Assembly (NCBI GenBank): GCA_963794745.1
Contig: CAWCEZ010000005.1
Location: forward strand, 124,001 to 188,000
Direction of reading: 5' to 3'
Source: Fen-671 sp963794745
Lineage (GTDB): Bacteria; Actinomycetota; Acidimicrobiia; Acidimicrobiales; Palsa-688
Length of the DNA stretch: 64,000 nucleotides
In this document: positions 46,614 to 56,280 of the stretch, piece by piece
Layout of the letters: each line of letters begins with the position of its first letter
Position numbering within the stretch: the first letter of the stretch is position 1
Notes under the pieces: model-generated
The model's database searches: none
What the model saw: only the letters and a program-made list of their open reading frames with translations
Told to the model about the DNA's origin: nothing
Translations under genes and position numbers: made by a program

Positions 46614-47690
46614 CTACCTTCCGTGCGCCTCTGCTGTCACTACCTCTGTCACTGGTCCTGTAGCCGGTTTCTCTGCTTTCATAACCCCCGCGACGGCTGG
46701 CCGGTTCGAGGCCCCCGCAGAATGGCGCCCGGCGTGGGCATGGCCACCCGCCAGCTCTGAGAGCTTCGTCACACCCTGGCGCGAGCACCAGGCCTTCAGT
46801 TCGTCGAGCACCCGCAGCGGCGCCCTCGGGTCGACGAATGTGGCCGTGCCTACCTGGACCGCGTCTGCCCCCGCCGCGAGCAGCTCGGCCGCGTCGTAAC
46901 CGCTGGCCACGCCGCCGACGCCGACGATGGCAGCCCCCGGGAACGCTCGGCGGCACTCGTAGACCGCCCTCACGGCGACAGCGTGGACCGCAGGGCCCGA
47001 GAGGCCGCCGCCCCCCCCGCCGAGGCGCGGTGACCCTGTGGCAGGGTCGACGGCAAGGCCCATCAGGGTGTTCACGAGCGTCAGCGCGCTCGCCCCGCCC
47101 TCCAGTGCTGCGCCCGCGATGGCTACGAGGTCCGTCACGTTGGGGCTCAATTTCGCCCAAACCGGCAGCCCGGTCGGCTTCAGCGCCTCGATCAGAGGCC
47201 CGAGCGCGGCGCCGACCCCCTCGGCGGAGTGGGAGAACATCCGCTCGCGGTCCTCGATGTTCGGGCAGCTGATGTTGGCCTCGACGGCCACCACAGTCGA
47301 GCGCTGTTCGAGCGGGGCACCGGCCAAAGCCTGCGCAAGCCTTCGGCCAACTTCTCCGTACTCGCCGGGGCTGCGACCCCAGACGCTCACGACGGTGCGG
47401 GCCTGCGCCTTGGCGAGCGCCGGCAGGTCGTGGCGCGCCCACGCAACGACCCCCGAGTTCTGGAGCCCGACGCTGTTGAGCATCCCGGCAGCGACCGGGA
47501 GAAGGCGGGGCGCCGGGTTACCACCCCAGGGCTCCGCCGACAAAGACTTCACAACGACAGCGCCCAGGGCCGAAAGGTCGAAATAGGCCCTCAGCTCGGC
47601 GCCATGCCCGGCCGTCCCCGAGGCGGTCATGACCGGGTTGGGCAGCGCCAGTGCGCCTACCCGTGCGGCCATGTCGGTCGAGGTCGCCAT
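46614..47690 (-). CDS. pyrD: Dihydroorotate dehydrogenase (class 1B-like)
   Basis: Flavoenzyme oxidising dihydroorotate to orotate. ATG 47690 begins ATSTDMAARVGALALPNPVM. The FMN barrel shows VEANISCPNIEDRERMFSHS (class 1 with catalytic Cys/Ser loop), PVWAKLSPNVTDLVAIAG, LTLVNTLMGLAVDPATG and the late GVGGVASGYDAAELLAAGAD. No pyrK gene lies beside it. It lies between carB and pyrF. The C-terminal ~40 residues are a non-conserved tail (ASNRPAVAGVMKAEKP). Confidence 0.93.
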   Translation of the reverse strand: MATSTDMAARVGALALPNPVMTASGTAGHGAELRAYFDLSALGAVVVKSLSAEPWGGNPAPRLLPVAAGMLNSVGLQNSGVVAWARHDLPALAKAQARTVVSVWGRSPGEYGEVGRRLAQALAGAPLEQRSTVVAVEANISCPNIEDRERMFSHSAEGVGAALGPLIEALKPTGLPVWAKLSPNVTDLVAIAGAALEGGASALTLVNTLMGLAVDPATGSPRLGGGGGGLSGPAVHAVAVRAVYECRRAFPGAAIVGVGGVASGYDAAELLAAGADAVQVGTATFVDPRAPLRVLDELKAWCSRQGVTKLSELAGGHAHAGRHSAGASNRPAVAGVMKAEKPATGPVTEVVTAEAHGR

Positions 47691-47695
47691 TGCTT

Positions 47696-50600
47696 TCAAC
47701 CTTCCCCGTGCCCACCAAGAGCGCCGGGGCCGGGAGCCCGCGCGCCCGGCCATGGTGCTCCTGGAGGGACTTGACGGTGAACGGCTGCTTGGCCCGTTCC
47801 AGGACCCCCGTAGCGGCGGCTCGGGCGGCGGCAACAGTGGTGACAATGGGGACCTTGTACTGGTGGGCGGCCCGCCGTATCCGGGCGCCGTCGGCGCGTG
47901 GCCCGCGACCTCTGGGAGTGTTGACCACAAGTTGCACCTTGCCCGAGCGGATCAGCTCCACGGCGTCCACCGCGTCCAGGCCCTGCCCGAGCGCACCCGG
48001 GCCTGCGCCGCCGGCCGGCCCCGCCGTGGCGCCATGGGCACCCGCGGTCACCTTTCCGACAATTGTCCCCACCGGTACCCCGGCCTTCTCGAGGTACTCG
48101 GCGGTGCCCGAAGTAGCCGCGATCGTAAAGCCTGCCGCCACGAAGCGCGCCGCTGCCTCGAGGCCCGCCGGCTTGTCGCGGTCGGCGACGGAGAAGAAAA
48201 CGGTGCCGCCGTCGGCAAGGTTGTCCCCAGCCGCGAGCTGGCTCTTGGCGAAGGCGAGCCCGAAGGTCCTGTCGATACCCATAACCTCGCCCGTCGAGCG
48301 CATTTCCGGGCCGAGCAGGCTGTCGGCGTCGGGGAAGCGGTCGAACGGCAGGACTGCCTCCTTGACGCTCACGTAGCCCGTGACCGGAGGCCTGAGCAGC
48401 CCTTCTGCTCGAAGCGCGGCAAGCGTGGCGCCGGCCATAACCCGGGCTGCCACCTTTGCCAGGGGCACGCCTGTCGCCTTCGACACGAACGGTACCGTCC
48501 GGCTTGCCCGGGGGTTGGCCTCGATCACAAATACCTGCGGCTGGCCGGTCGGGCCGCGCTGCACGGCGAACTGCACGTTGAGCGGGCCCTTCACCTCGAG
48601 GGCGTCGGCGATGGCCCGGGTGTGGGCCTCGATGACCTCTACCGTCGCCTGCCCCAGCGTCGGCGGCGGCACCACGCAGGCGCTGTCGCCGGAATGCACC
48701 CCGGCCTCTTCGACGTGCTCCATTACGGCGCCAATGAGGGTCTCGCCGACGCCGTCGCGGACCGCGTCCACGTCGACTTCGACGGCATCCTCGAGGAACT
48801 TGTCGACCAGGACCGGCCGTTCCGCAGACAGGCCGCCCTCACGCCCGAGGGACCCTGCGGCAGTCATGGCGCTCATTGCCCGTTCCACGTCCTCGTCGCC
48901 GTAGGCGATCTCCATGGCCCGGCCGCCGAGGACATAGCTCGGGCGGACCAGGACCGGGTAACCCACCTTGCCGGCGATCGCCAATGCCTCCTCCACGCAG
49001 GTGGCCGTACCGCCTGCCGCCTGAGGGATGCCGAGGCGCTCGCAAAGTGCGTTCCACAGCTCGCGGTCTTCGGCCAGGTCGATCGAGGCCGGACTGGTGC
49101 CCATAACCAGCTCGGGCGGAATTACCGAGGACAGTTTAAGGGGCGTCTGGCCACCCAGCGCCACGATTACCCCGGCCACGTGGCCGGAGGCGGACTCGAC
49201 GTCCAGGACGTTTTGCACGTCTTCGGGGGTGACCGGCTCGAAATAGAGGCGGTCGCTCGTGTCATAGTCCGTCGAGACGGTCTCAGGGTTGCAGTTGACC
49301 ATCACGGTCTCGAAACCCGCGTCGTGGAGCGCAAAACTCGCCTGCACGCAGCAATAGTCGAACTCGACACCTTGGCCGATCCGGTTAGGCCCCGACCCGA
49401 GTATCACGATCTTCGGCTTCGTGGAGGCCAGCACCTCGTCGGTGTCCTCGTAGGTCGAGTAGTGATAGGGGGTGCGGGCTGCGAACTCAGCGGCGCAGGT
49501 ATCGACCGTTTTGAACGTCGCCCGCACGCCCAGGCCGATCCGCGCGGCGCGGACCTCAGCTGCGGTCGTCCCCCAGAGATAGGCGAGCTGGGCGTCGGAA
49601 AACCCAAGGCGCTTAGCCCGCCGCCAGTCACGCCGCCCGAGCGCGCCAGCCGACCCGAGCGCCGCGAGCCGGGCGCGCTCGTCGGAAATCCGCGATATCT
49701 GGTCCAAGAACCACGGGTCGACGCCACTTTCTGCGTGCAGTCGCTCGGCGGTCACCCCGCGGCGCAGAGCCGCCTCCAGATGGAACGGCCGGTCCGGGGT
49801 GGCCACCGCAGCCTTCGCAACCAGTTCCTCGTCGCTGAGCTGATCGTAGAGCTTCTCTGCTGGGTCACAGTTGAGGCCGGCTCGACCGGTCTCGAGCGAC
49901 CGCAGCGCCTTTTGCAGCGATTCAGGGAAATTGCGGCCGATCGCCATGGCTTCGCCGACCGACTGCATGCGGGTCCCCAGGGCCTCGGGGATCCCGGGGA
50001 ACTTTTCGAAGGCCCACCGGGGTACCTTCGTGACCACATAGTCGATCGTCGGCTCGAAACTGGCCGGCGTCTCGCCGGTAATGTCGTTGCGGATCTCGTC
50101 CAGCGTGTACCCGACGGCCAAGCGGGCCGCGATCTTGGCGATCGGGAAACCTGTGGCTTTCGACGCGAGAGCGCTCGAGCGCGAAACTCTCGGGTTCATC
50201 TCGATCACGACCATGTCGCCGTTGACCGGGTTGATGGCGAACTGGATGTTGGAGCCCCCAGTTTCCACCCCGATGCGGCGGATGCAAGCGAACGCTGCGT
50301 CCCGCATCTTTTGGTACTCGACGTCGGAGAGGGTTTGTGCCGGGGCAACCGTCACCGAATCGCCCGTATGGACGCCCATCGGGTCGAAGTTCTCTATCGA
50401 GCAGACGATCACGCAGTTGTCCGCCCGGTCGCGCATGACCTCGAGCTCGTACTCTTTCCAACCTGCGATCGAACGCTCGATCAGGATCTCGCGGATCGGG
50501 CTCGCGTCGAGGCCATTTGCCGCAGCGACGCGGAGCTCGTCAATGTTGACCGCTATCCCAGTACCCCCGCCGCCCAATATGTAAGAGGGGCGCACGATGA

Positions 50601-51096
50601 TGGGAAAACCCACCCTCTCGCCGATCTCGAGCGCCTCGTCGAGCTCCCGGGCAAATCCGGAGTCGGGCACGGCCAGGCCGATCTCGGTCATCGCATCGCG
50701 GAAAAGGCCCCGGTCCTCAGCGGTCGCTATGGCGATCGCGTTCGCACCGATCATCTCGACCCCGTAGCGCTCCAGCGCCCCCATCTCGTGGAGCTTCATC
50801 GCCAGGTTGAGGCCGGTCTGGCCGCCGAGAGTCGGCAGCAGGGCGTCGGGGCGCTCGCGAGCGATGACGGCCTCGAGGATTTCCGGCTCGAGCGGCTCGA
50901 TGTAGGTGCGGTCGGCGATCTCGGGGTCGGTCATGATCGTCGCCGGGTTGGAGTTCACGAGCACCACCCGGTAGCCCTCGGCCGACAGCGCCCTGCATGC
51001 CTGGGTACCGGAATAGTCGAACTCGCACGCCTGGCCGATAACGATCGGGCCGGACCCGATCACGAGCACCGACTTGATGTCGTCGCGCCTAGGCAC
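47696..51096 (-). CDS. carB: Carbamoyl-phosphate synthase large subunit (C-terminal frame uncertain)
   Basis: Builds carbamoyl phosphate for pyrimidines and arginine. GTG 51096 follows an AGGGGAG site and gives PRRDDIKSVLVIGSGPIVIG. Two ATP-grasp halves are present (VRPSYILGGGGTGIAVNIDE; VRPSYVLGGRAMEIAYGDED), then the regulatory MGS-like domain (TAEYLEKAGVPVGTIVGKVT) with a Gly/Ala-rich insertion. As written, the frame runs 173 bases into pyrD to 47518. One indel between about 47700 and 47780 would end it at TGA 47696-47698, six bases before pyrD, which I take as the true end. The start overlaps carA by eight bases. Confidence 0.93.
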
Positions 51097-52286
51097 GGAG
51101 GCTCCCCTGCCCGGCCCCGCCGCCGGCGCCCCGCCCGCTCTTAGCGCCGACGCCGGTTGCACCGCAGCGGCGCATCAGCTCTGCGAACTCGCCGAAGAGG
51201 TACCGGGCGTCGTGAGGGCCCGGGCCGGCCTCGGGGTGGTACTGCACCGAAAACGCCGGGACTCCTGTGCAGATGAAACCCTCGATGACGCCGTCGTTGA
51301 GGTTTACGTGGCTCACCTCGATGGCATCGCCGAAGCTGCCCGGGGCAACCGCGTAATTGTGGTTTTGGCTCGTTATTTCGACCGCCCCGGTAGCGAGGCG
51401 GCGGACCGGGTGGTTGCCACCGTGATGGCCGAAAGGCAGTTTGTAGGTCGAAGCGCCGAGCGCCTGAGCGAGGATTTGGTGGCCCAGGCATATGCCGAAC
51501 ACCGGCAGGTTGCCGAGCAGCCCACTGACCGTTGCAGTGGCGCCGGCCACGGCCGCAGGGTCGCCCGGCCCGTTGGAGAGGAAAACCCCGTCGGGGGCCA
51601 TGTCGATTACCTCCCCCGCCGGCGTGCTGGCCGGGACAACGGTGACGGTCGCAATGGCGGCCAGGTTGCGCAGGATGTTGCGCTTGATACCGAAGTCGTA
51701 GGCGACCACCTCAAATGGGCCGTCGCCGTAGCGGTAAGGGGCGGCACAAGTGACCTCCGCGACGAGGTCGCGGCCATCGGTCGTCGGCTCAGCGTGGGCG
51801 AGCGCGAGCAGGGCCGCCTCGTCGTACGAACCAGGCGCCCCGTCAACCGGCCCGAACGCGCCCGCCATGGCGCCCCCGTCGCGGATGCGGCGGGTGAGCC
51901 GCCTCGTGTCGACGCCCGAGATCACTTGGAGGCCATGGCGGCGCAGGAAACCGGCCAGCGGCTCGACGGCGCGCCAGTTGCTGGGGCGCCCGGTCAGCTC
52001 ACGGACGATGACCCCCCGGCAAAAGGGGCGCCGGCTCTCGTAGTCGTCCGGGGCGACCCCGTAATTGCCGATATGGGGGTAAGTAAAAGCGATCATCTGG
52101 CCGGCGTAGGACGGGTCCGTGAGCACCTCTTGGTAACCGGTCATGACCGTGTTGAACACGACCTCGCCGGCGGCCGCAGGGGTACTTCCTTCGAGAGCGT
52201 CGAACGCCGAGCACCTCGCCTTCGAACACCGAGCCGTCAGCCAGGGCGAGCAGCCCTTCTCGCCAGGCCATTTCGGGAACGGTCAT
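51089..52286 (-). CDS. carA: Carbamoyl-phosphate synthase small subunit (frameshift)
   Basis: Glutamine amidotransferase partner of CarB. ATG 52286, preceded by GGAGG, gives TVPEMAWREGLLALADGSVF then EGEVLGV. An extra base in GGCGTTCGACG near 52195 breaks the frame; the proper continuation reads DALEGSTPAAAGEVVFNTVM, and the frame from 52159 runs intact to 51089. The amidotransferase triad is visible: Cys in GICLGHQILAQALG, and His/Glu in SVQYHPEA. The ATG overlaps the pyrC stop by four bases. Confidence 0.93.
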
Positions 52287-53581
52287 CTCTGTGCCTCCTC
52301 GGCAATTACGACGGGCTCGCCGGCAAAAATCGTGTGCCGCACCTTGCCCGTGAGCTCTCGGCCCGCGAAGGGCGTGTTGTGGCTGCGGCTCACCAAGGCG
52401 GCCGGTACTACCTTCCAGCGCCGGGCCGCGTCGATGACGCAGAGGTTCGCCGGTCCACCCGGCACGACCGGCCCACCGTGCAAACCTGACAGGCCGGCGA
52501 TCGCGGCCGGCTGCCACGACATGACGGCGAGCACCCGCGCGGCAGGCAACCCGAGCTCGCACATCGCTATCGCGAGGGCGGTCTCGAGGCCGACCATCCC
52601 GGGGGCAGCCTCCGAGAACGCCACCTGCTTGGCTTCGGGAGGGTGCGGTGCGTGGTCTGTCGCGATGGCGTCGATCGTGCCGTCCACGATCCCGGCGATC
52701 AGCGCCGCCACGTCTGTTGTGGTGCGCAGTGGCGGGTTGACCTTGAACACCGGGTCGTAGGAGCGCACGGCCTCCTCGGTCAGCACGAGGTGGTGCGGGG
52801 CCACCTCTGCTGTCACGGCCACACCTTCGGCTCTGGCCTCGCGCACGGCTTGCAGGGCCAGCGCGGACGACAGGTGCAACAGGTGCAAGCGGGCGCCAGT
52901 GAGGCGAGCGAGGGCGATGTCACGGCGCACGATGATCTCCTCAGAAACCGCTGGGCGACCGGGTAAACCGAGGAGGCTGGACAGCTCGCCTTCGTTCATC
53001 CATCCGGCGGCGGACAGGGTGGGCTCCTCGCAATGGTCGGCGATCACCACGCCTAGGCCGGAGGCGTACTCGAGAGCCCTGCGCATGACCGAGGCATCCT
53101 GGACGCAGTTGCCGTCGTCGGTGAAAATCCGCACCCCGAGCGCGGCCATCTCCGCCATCGGGGCGAGCATCTTGCCTTCCCGGCCTATGGTTATTGCCCC
53201 AGCGGGCCGGACGTCGCAACAAGCCCCCTTGGCCAGTTCGAGGACCTGGCGCACGACGGCTGCCGAGTCGGCGGCCGGCTGGGTATTGGGCATCGCCACG
53301 ATCGCCGTGTAACCGCCGAGCGCCGCCGCACGGGCGCCCGTCTCGATCGTTTCAGCCTCTTCGGCCCCCGGCTCGCGCAGATGGGTATGGAGGTCGACCA
53401 AGCCGGGCGCCACTATGCAGCCCTCGGCGTCGAGCACCACGGTGCCCGGCCCGCCGCTACCGCTCAGCCCCGGCTCGACGGCCGCCACGACCTCACCTTT
53501 CACGAGCACGTCGGCGCGCCGGCTCCCAGTGGCGTCCACCACCGTGCCGCCCTGTAGCAGTACCTGCCGTTCACGCGCCAA
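52283..53581 (-). CDS. pyrC: Dihydroorotase
   Basis: Class I zinc amidohydrolase that closes the dihydroorotate ring. Metal-binding DLHTHLREPGAEEAETIETG, DHCEEPTLSAAGWMNEG, LHLLHLSSALALQAVREA and ATDHAPHPPEAK are present, with the catalytic Asp in the last. TTG 53581, overlapping the pyrB stop by 11 bases, gives ARERQVLLQGGTVVDATGSR and is preferred to codons deeper in pyrB. Frame intact, about 432 residues. Coupled on both sides to pyrB and carA. Confidence 0.95.
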   Translation of the reverse strand: MARERQVLLQGGTVVDATGSRRADVLVKGEVVAAVEPGLSGSGGPGTVVLDAEGCIVAPGLVDLHTHLREPGAEEAETIETGARAAALGGYTAIVAMPNTQPAADSAAVVRQVLELAKGACCDVRPAGAITIGREGKMLAPMAEMAALGVRIFTDDGNCVQDASVMRRALEYASGLGVVIADHCEEPTLSAAGWMNEGELSSLLGLPGRPAVSEEIIVRRDIALARLTGARLHLLHLSSALALQAVREARAEGVAVTAEVAPHHLVLTEEAVRSYDPVFKVNPPLRTTTDVAALIAGIVDGTIDAIATDHAPHPPEAKQVAFSEAAPGMVGLETALAIAMCELGLPAARVLAVMSWQPAAIAGLSGLHGGPVVPGGPANLCVIDAARRWKVVPAALVSRSHNTPFAGRELTGKVRHTIFAGEPVVIAEEAQR

Positions 53582-54554
53582 GCTGGGCCCCCGATCCGAG
53601 TAGTAGGTAGAGCACGGCCATGCGAACGGCAACCCCGTTGGCCACCTGGGCCGCAATGACCGAGACAGGGCTGTCGGCTACTTCGGCGGCAATCTCGATA
53701 CCGCGGCGAACCGGGCCTGGGTGCATGACGAGCGCCGATGGGCCGAGCAACTTGGCACGGTCCGCAGTGAGGCCGAAGGTCGCCGTGTACTCACGAAGGG
53801 ACGGGACAAATTGCTCGTTCATCCGCTCGCTCTGCAGGCGCAGCAGGTAGACGACATCGGATTTGGCCACGACAGCTTCCATGTCCTGGCTCACCTCGAC
53901 CGGCCAGCCAGACAGCGATGGCGGCAGCAGCGTCGGCGGCGCCACCAGGGTCACGCTCGCGCCGAGGGTCGAAAAAGCGGTCACGTTGGAACGGGCGACC
54001 CGGCTGTGGCGGATGTCGCCGACGATCGCGATCTGCAGCCCGGACAACACCGCCGGCCTCGCCGGGGAGTGCCCGAAACGGCGCTCGCGCTCCCTGCTGA
54101 TCGTGAAACAGTCGAGCAGCGCCTGGGTCGGGTGTTCGTGTGCCCCGTCGCCGGCGTTGATCACCGACGCACCTCCACTAGCTAGCCCGCTCTCCAGCCA
54201 CCCCGCCACCTGGGCGGGCACCCCGGCACACGAGTGGCGCACGACGAAGGCGTCGACGCCCATCGCTTCGAGCGTGAGCACGGTGTCGCGCAGCGACTCG
54301 CCCTTGTTGAGCGAACTGGACGAACTGGTAAAGGTCATGACGTCGGCCGAGAGGCGTTTGGCAGCTGCCTCGAACGAGAGCCGTGTCCTCGTCGAATCCT
54401 CGAAGAAAGTAGAGACGACGGTTTTGCCCCGCAGCGCCGGCACCCGCGGGATCGGCCGGCGCCCCACCTCGACGAAGGTGTCCGAAAGTCGCAGGACCTC
54501 ATCGATCCCGTCGATCCCAAGGTCGGAGACGCTGAGGAGGTGCCGCGGCGTCAT
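53571..54554 (-). CDS. pyrB: Aspartate carbamoyltransferase catalytic chain
   Basis: Joins carbamoyl phosphate and aspartate. The 327-residue protein has the carbamoyl-phosphate loop FEDSTRTRLSFEAAAKRL, the HEHPTQALLDCFTI motif, DIRHSRVARSN and the terminal MHPGPVRRGIEIAAEVADSP. The ATG at 54554 overlaps the pyrR stop by four bases. Frame intact. No pyrI regulatory chain is present, as usual for actinobacteria. Confidence 0.96.
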   Translation of the reverse strand: MTPRHLLSVSDLGIDGIDEVLRLSDTFVEVGRRPIPRVPALRGKTVVSTFFEDSTRTRLSFEAAAKRLSADVMTFTSSSSSLNKGESLRDTVLTLEAMGVDAFVVRHSCAGVPAQVAGWLESGLASGGASVINAGDGAHEHPTQALLDCFTISRERERRFGHSPARPAVLSGLQIAIVGDIRHSRVARSNVTAFSTLGASVTLVAPPTLLPPSLSGWPVEVSQDMEAVVAKSDVVYLLRLQSERMNEQFVPSLREYTATFGLTADRAKLLGPSALVMHPGPVRRGIEIAAEVADSPVSVIAAQVANGVAVRMAVLYLLLGSGAQLGA

Positions 54555-55189
54555 ACGGCCTCGCCTTGCGCCGCGGCCGTGCTGTCTAGCGAGACCACGC
54601 TGTCGAGCGGGACCACGCTGCCGAGCGAGACCATGTCGCCGAGCACGACGCCCTCGGGGCTGACATCGACCATCTCGAGGCGCCGGGTGGGCAGGTTCTT
54701 GCCGACGTAGTCAGGTCGTATGGGCAGCTCCCGGTGACCACGGTCGACCATCACGGCAAGCTGGACGACTGCCGGCCGGCCGAGGTCCGAAAGCGCATTG
54801 AGCGCCGCCCGAACCGTCCGACCGGTGAACAGCACGTCGTCACAGAGCACCACCACCGCCCCGCTCAGGTCGACAGGGATCTCGGTCGCGGCGACCGGCA
54901 GGACTGGCCGAAGCCCTATGTCGTCCCTGTAATACGCGACATCCAGAGCCCCGACCGGCACATCGGTGGCAGAGACCGCCCCGACGACTTCGGCCAAGGC
55001 CGAGGCGATCCACACTCCCCCGGTCTGGAGGCCTACAAGGACAAGGTCCGCCGCCCCGCGGTTGTGCTCGAGGATCTCATGAGCTATCCGCCAGGTGGCC
55101 CGCCGGACGTCCTCGGCGTCCATCACAACGGCACGACCCCGGAACACTCCCCCGACAGGGGAGACCAGGGTGCGCTCGCGCTGGCCCAC
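54551..55189 (-). CDS. pyrR: Pyrimidine operon regulatory protein / uracil phosphoribosyltransferase
   Basis: UMP-responsive RNA-binding regulator of pyr genes with residual phosphoribosyltransferase fold. The PRPP motif is VVLCDDVLFTGRTVRAALNA; AYYRDDIGLRPVLP and VDRGHRELPIRPDYVGKNLP complete the family pattern. GTG 55189 is preferred because AGGAGAAGTTT precedes it; ATG 55123 is the conserved domain start and a possible alternative. The C-terminal ~20 residues carry a Val/Ser/Asp repeat (LGSVVPLDSVVSLDS) from a short tandem duplication. A PyrR-binding hairpin lies 21 bases upstream. Confidence 0.95.
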   Translation of the reverse strand: MGQRERTLVSPVGGVFRGRAVVMDAEDVRRATWRIAHEILEHNRGAADLVLVGLQTGGVWIASALAEVVGAVSATDVPVGALDVAYYRDDIGLRPVLPVAATEIPVDLSGAVVVLCDDVLFTGRTVRAALNALSDLGRPAVVQLAVMVDRGHRELPIRPDYVGKNLPTRRLEMVDVSPEGVVLGDMVSLGSVVPLDSVVSLDSTAAAQGEAV

Positions 55190-55209
55190 AAACTTCTCCT
55201 CTCTCCCGT

Positions 55210-55229
55210 GCCAGCCTCACAGGACTGGC
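55210..55229 (-). promoter_or_regulatory. PyrR-binding RNA hairpin
   Basis: On the minus strand GCCAG-TCCTGTGAGG-CTGGC forms a stem-loop whose loop region AGTCCTGTGAGGCT matches the PyrR binding loop consensus (AGUCCNGUGAGGCU). It ends about ten bases before GAGAGAGGAG of the pyrR start. No terminator is visible between, so PyrR-UMP binding probably blocks translation, as described for mycobacterial pyrR leaders. Confidence 0.82.
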
Positions 55230-55230
55230 T

Positions 55231-55647
55231 TCACGGTCGAACAGGCAGCTTATCTTCGTCGGGCCGTAGCTCGTGGGCAATTGTTGCGAGCAGCCCGTTC
55301 ACAAATCCAGCCGATTCGTCGGTCGAGTACTCCTTCGCCAGCTCGACCGCCTCGGAGATCACAACGCTCGTCGGCACGTCCGGGCACCATCCCAACTCGA
55401 AGGTAGCCATCCGCAGCACGGCCCGGTCCACTACCGGCATGCGCTCGAGGGACCAGTCGATGGCGTGCTTGGCAAGGAGCTCGTCGATGCGGGCCTGATG
55501 GGTTTCGACGCCGCTTGCCAGCGTTGTGGCATACGGCTGGGGGGCCACCGGCAGCTCTTCCAACAGCGCGCTGACGGCTTGCTCTTTCAAGTCGCACTCG
55601 TAGAGCAGTTCGAGAGCGCGCTCACGCGCCCCTCGCCGGCCCCCCAA
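55231..55647 (-). CDS. nusB: Transcription antitermination factor NusB
   Basis: A 138-residue all-helical RNA-binding protein of rRNA antitermination complexes. GARERALELLYECDLKEQAV, RMPVVDRAVLRMATFELGWC and SVVISEAVELAKEYSTDESA, then GFVNGLLATIAHEL, are the standard NusB segments. It lies 11 bases after efp and immediately before the pyrR leader hairpin, so read-through from nusB into pyrR is likely. Confidence 0.97.
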   Translation of the reverse strand: MGGRRGARERALELLYECDLKEQAVSALLEELPVAPQPYATTLASGVETHQARIDELLAKHAIDWSLERMPVVDRAVLRMATFELGWCPDVPTSVVISEAVELAKEYSTDESAGFVNGLLATIAHELRPDEDKLPVRP

Positions 55648-55658
55648 GCCGAACAGTT

Positions 55659-56228
55659 CTAACTCCCGACGCGCGTCAAGTACTCACCGGTGCGGGTATC
55701 GACCTTGACCTTGTCGCCCTGGTTGACGAAGAGCGGGACCTGGACGTTTATCCCAGTCTCCAGCGTGGCCGGCTTGCGCGCGCCGGACACCCTGTCGCCC
55801 TGCACGCCCGGCTCGGTCTGGGTGACGGTGAGCTCGACCGCGGCGGGTAAGTCGACACCGATTATCTCCCCGTCGTAAAACTGGAGCAGCGCCGAGTCGC
55901 CCTCTTTCAAGAAGTTCGCAGCGGTGCCGAGCGCCTCGCGCGGAGAGGTCAGTTGCTCGTAGTCGGAGTTGTCCATGAACACGTAGGCGCCGGCGTCGGT
56001 GTAGAGGAACTGCATCTCTTTTTTGTCGATGATCGCCTGGTCGAGCTTCTCGTCGCCACGATATGTCCGGTCGATGACGGCGCCGTTGCGCATGTTCTTC
56101 AGTTTTGTGCGCACAAACGAGCCGCCCTTGCCGGGCTTCACGTGCTGGAACTCAACCACCGAGAACAACCCCTCAGGCAGGTTGAGGGTCATACCGTTCT
56201 TCAGATCGTTTGTCGATACAGCAACCAT
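55659..56228 (-). CDS. efp: Elongation factor P
   Basis: Binds ribosomes stalled at polyproline. Three beta domains over 189 residues. The tip loop that reaches the peptidyl transferase centre is VKPGKGGSFVRTKLKN, with Lys at the usual modification position. DNSDYEQLTSPREALGTAAN and the C-terminal RVSGARKPATLETGINVQVP match the family. No lysine-modifying gene (epmA-like) is nearby, as usual in actinobacteria. Full length, intact frame. Confidence 0.97.
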   Translation of the reverse strand: MVAVSTNDLKNGMTLNLPEGLFSVVEFQHVKPGKGGSFVRTKLKNMRNGAVIDRTYRGDEKLDQAIIDKKEMQFLYTDAGAYVFMDNSDYEQLTSPREALGTAANFLKEGDSALLQFYDGEIIGVDLPAAVELTVTQTEPGVQGDRVSGARKPATLETGINVQVPLFVNQGDKVKVDTRTGEYLTRVGS

Positions 56229-56280
56229 TTGGTGGCAACCCCTTTTTCGAACTCGCGTCGCTCGGAAATTCTTGTGGTCC

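Noticed and set aside
47629..51144. Very long open frame (~1170 codons) on the plus strand opposite carB
   Set aside because: GC-rich codon structure of carB opens the antisense frame; its composition is His/Arg-rich without any domain, while carB on the other strand is clearly coding.
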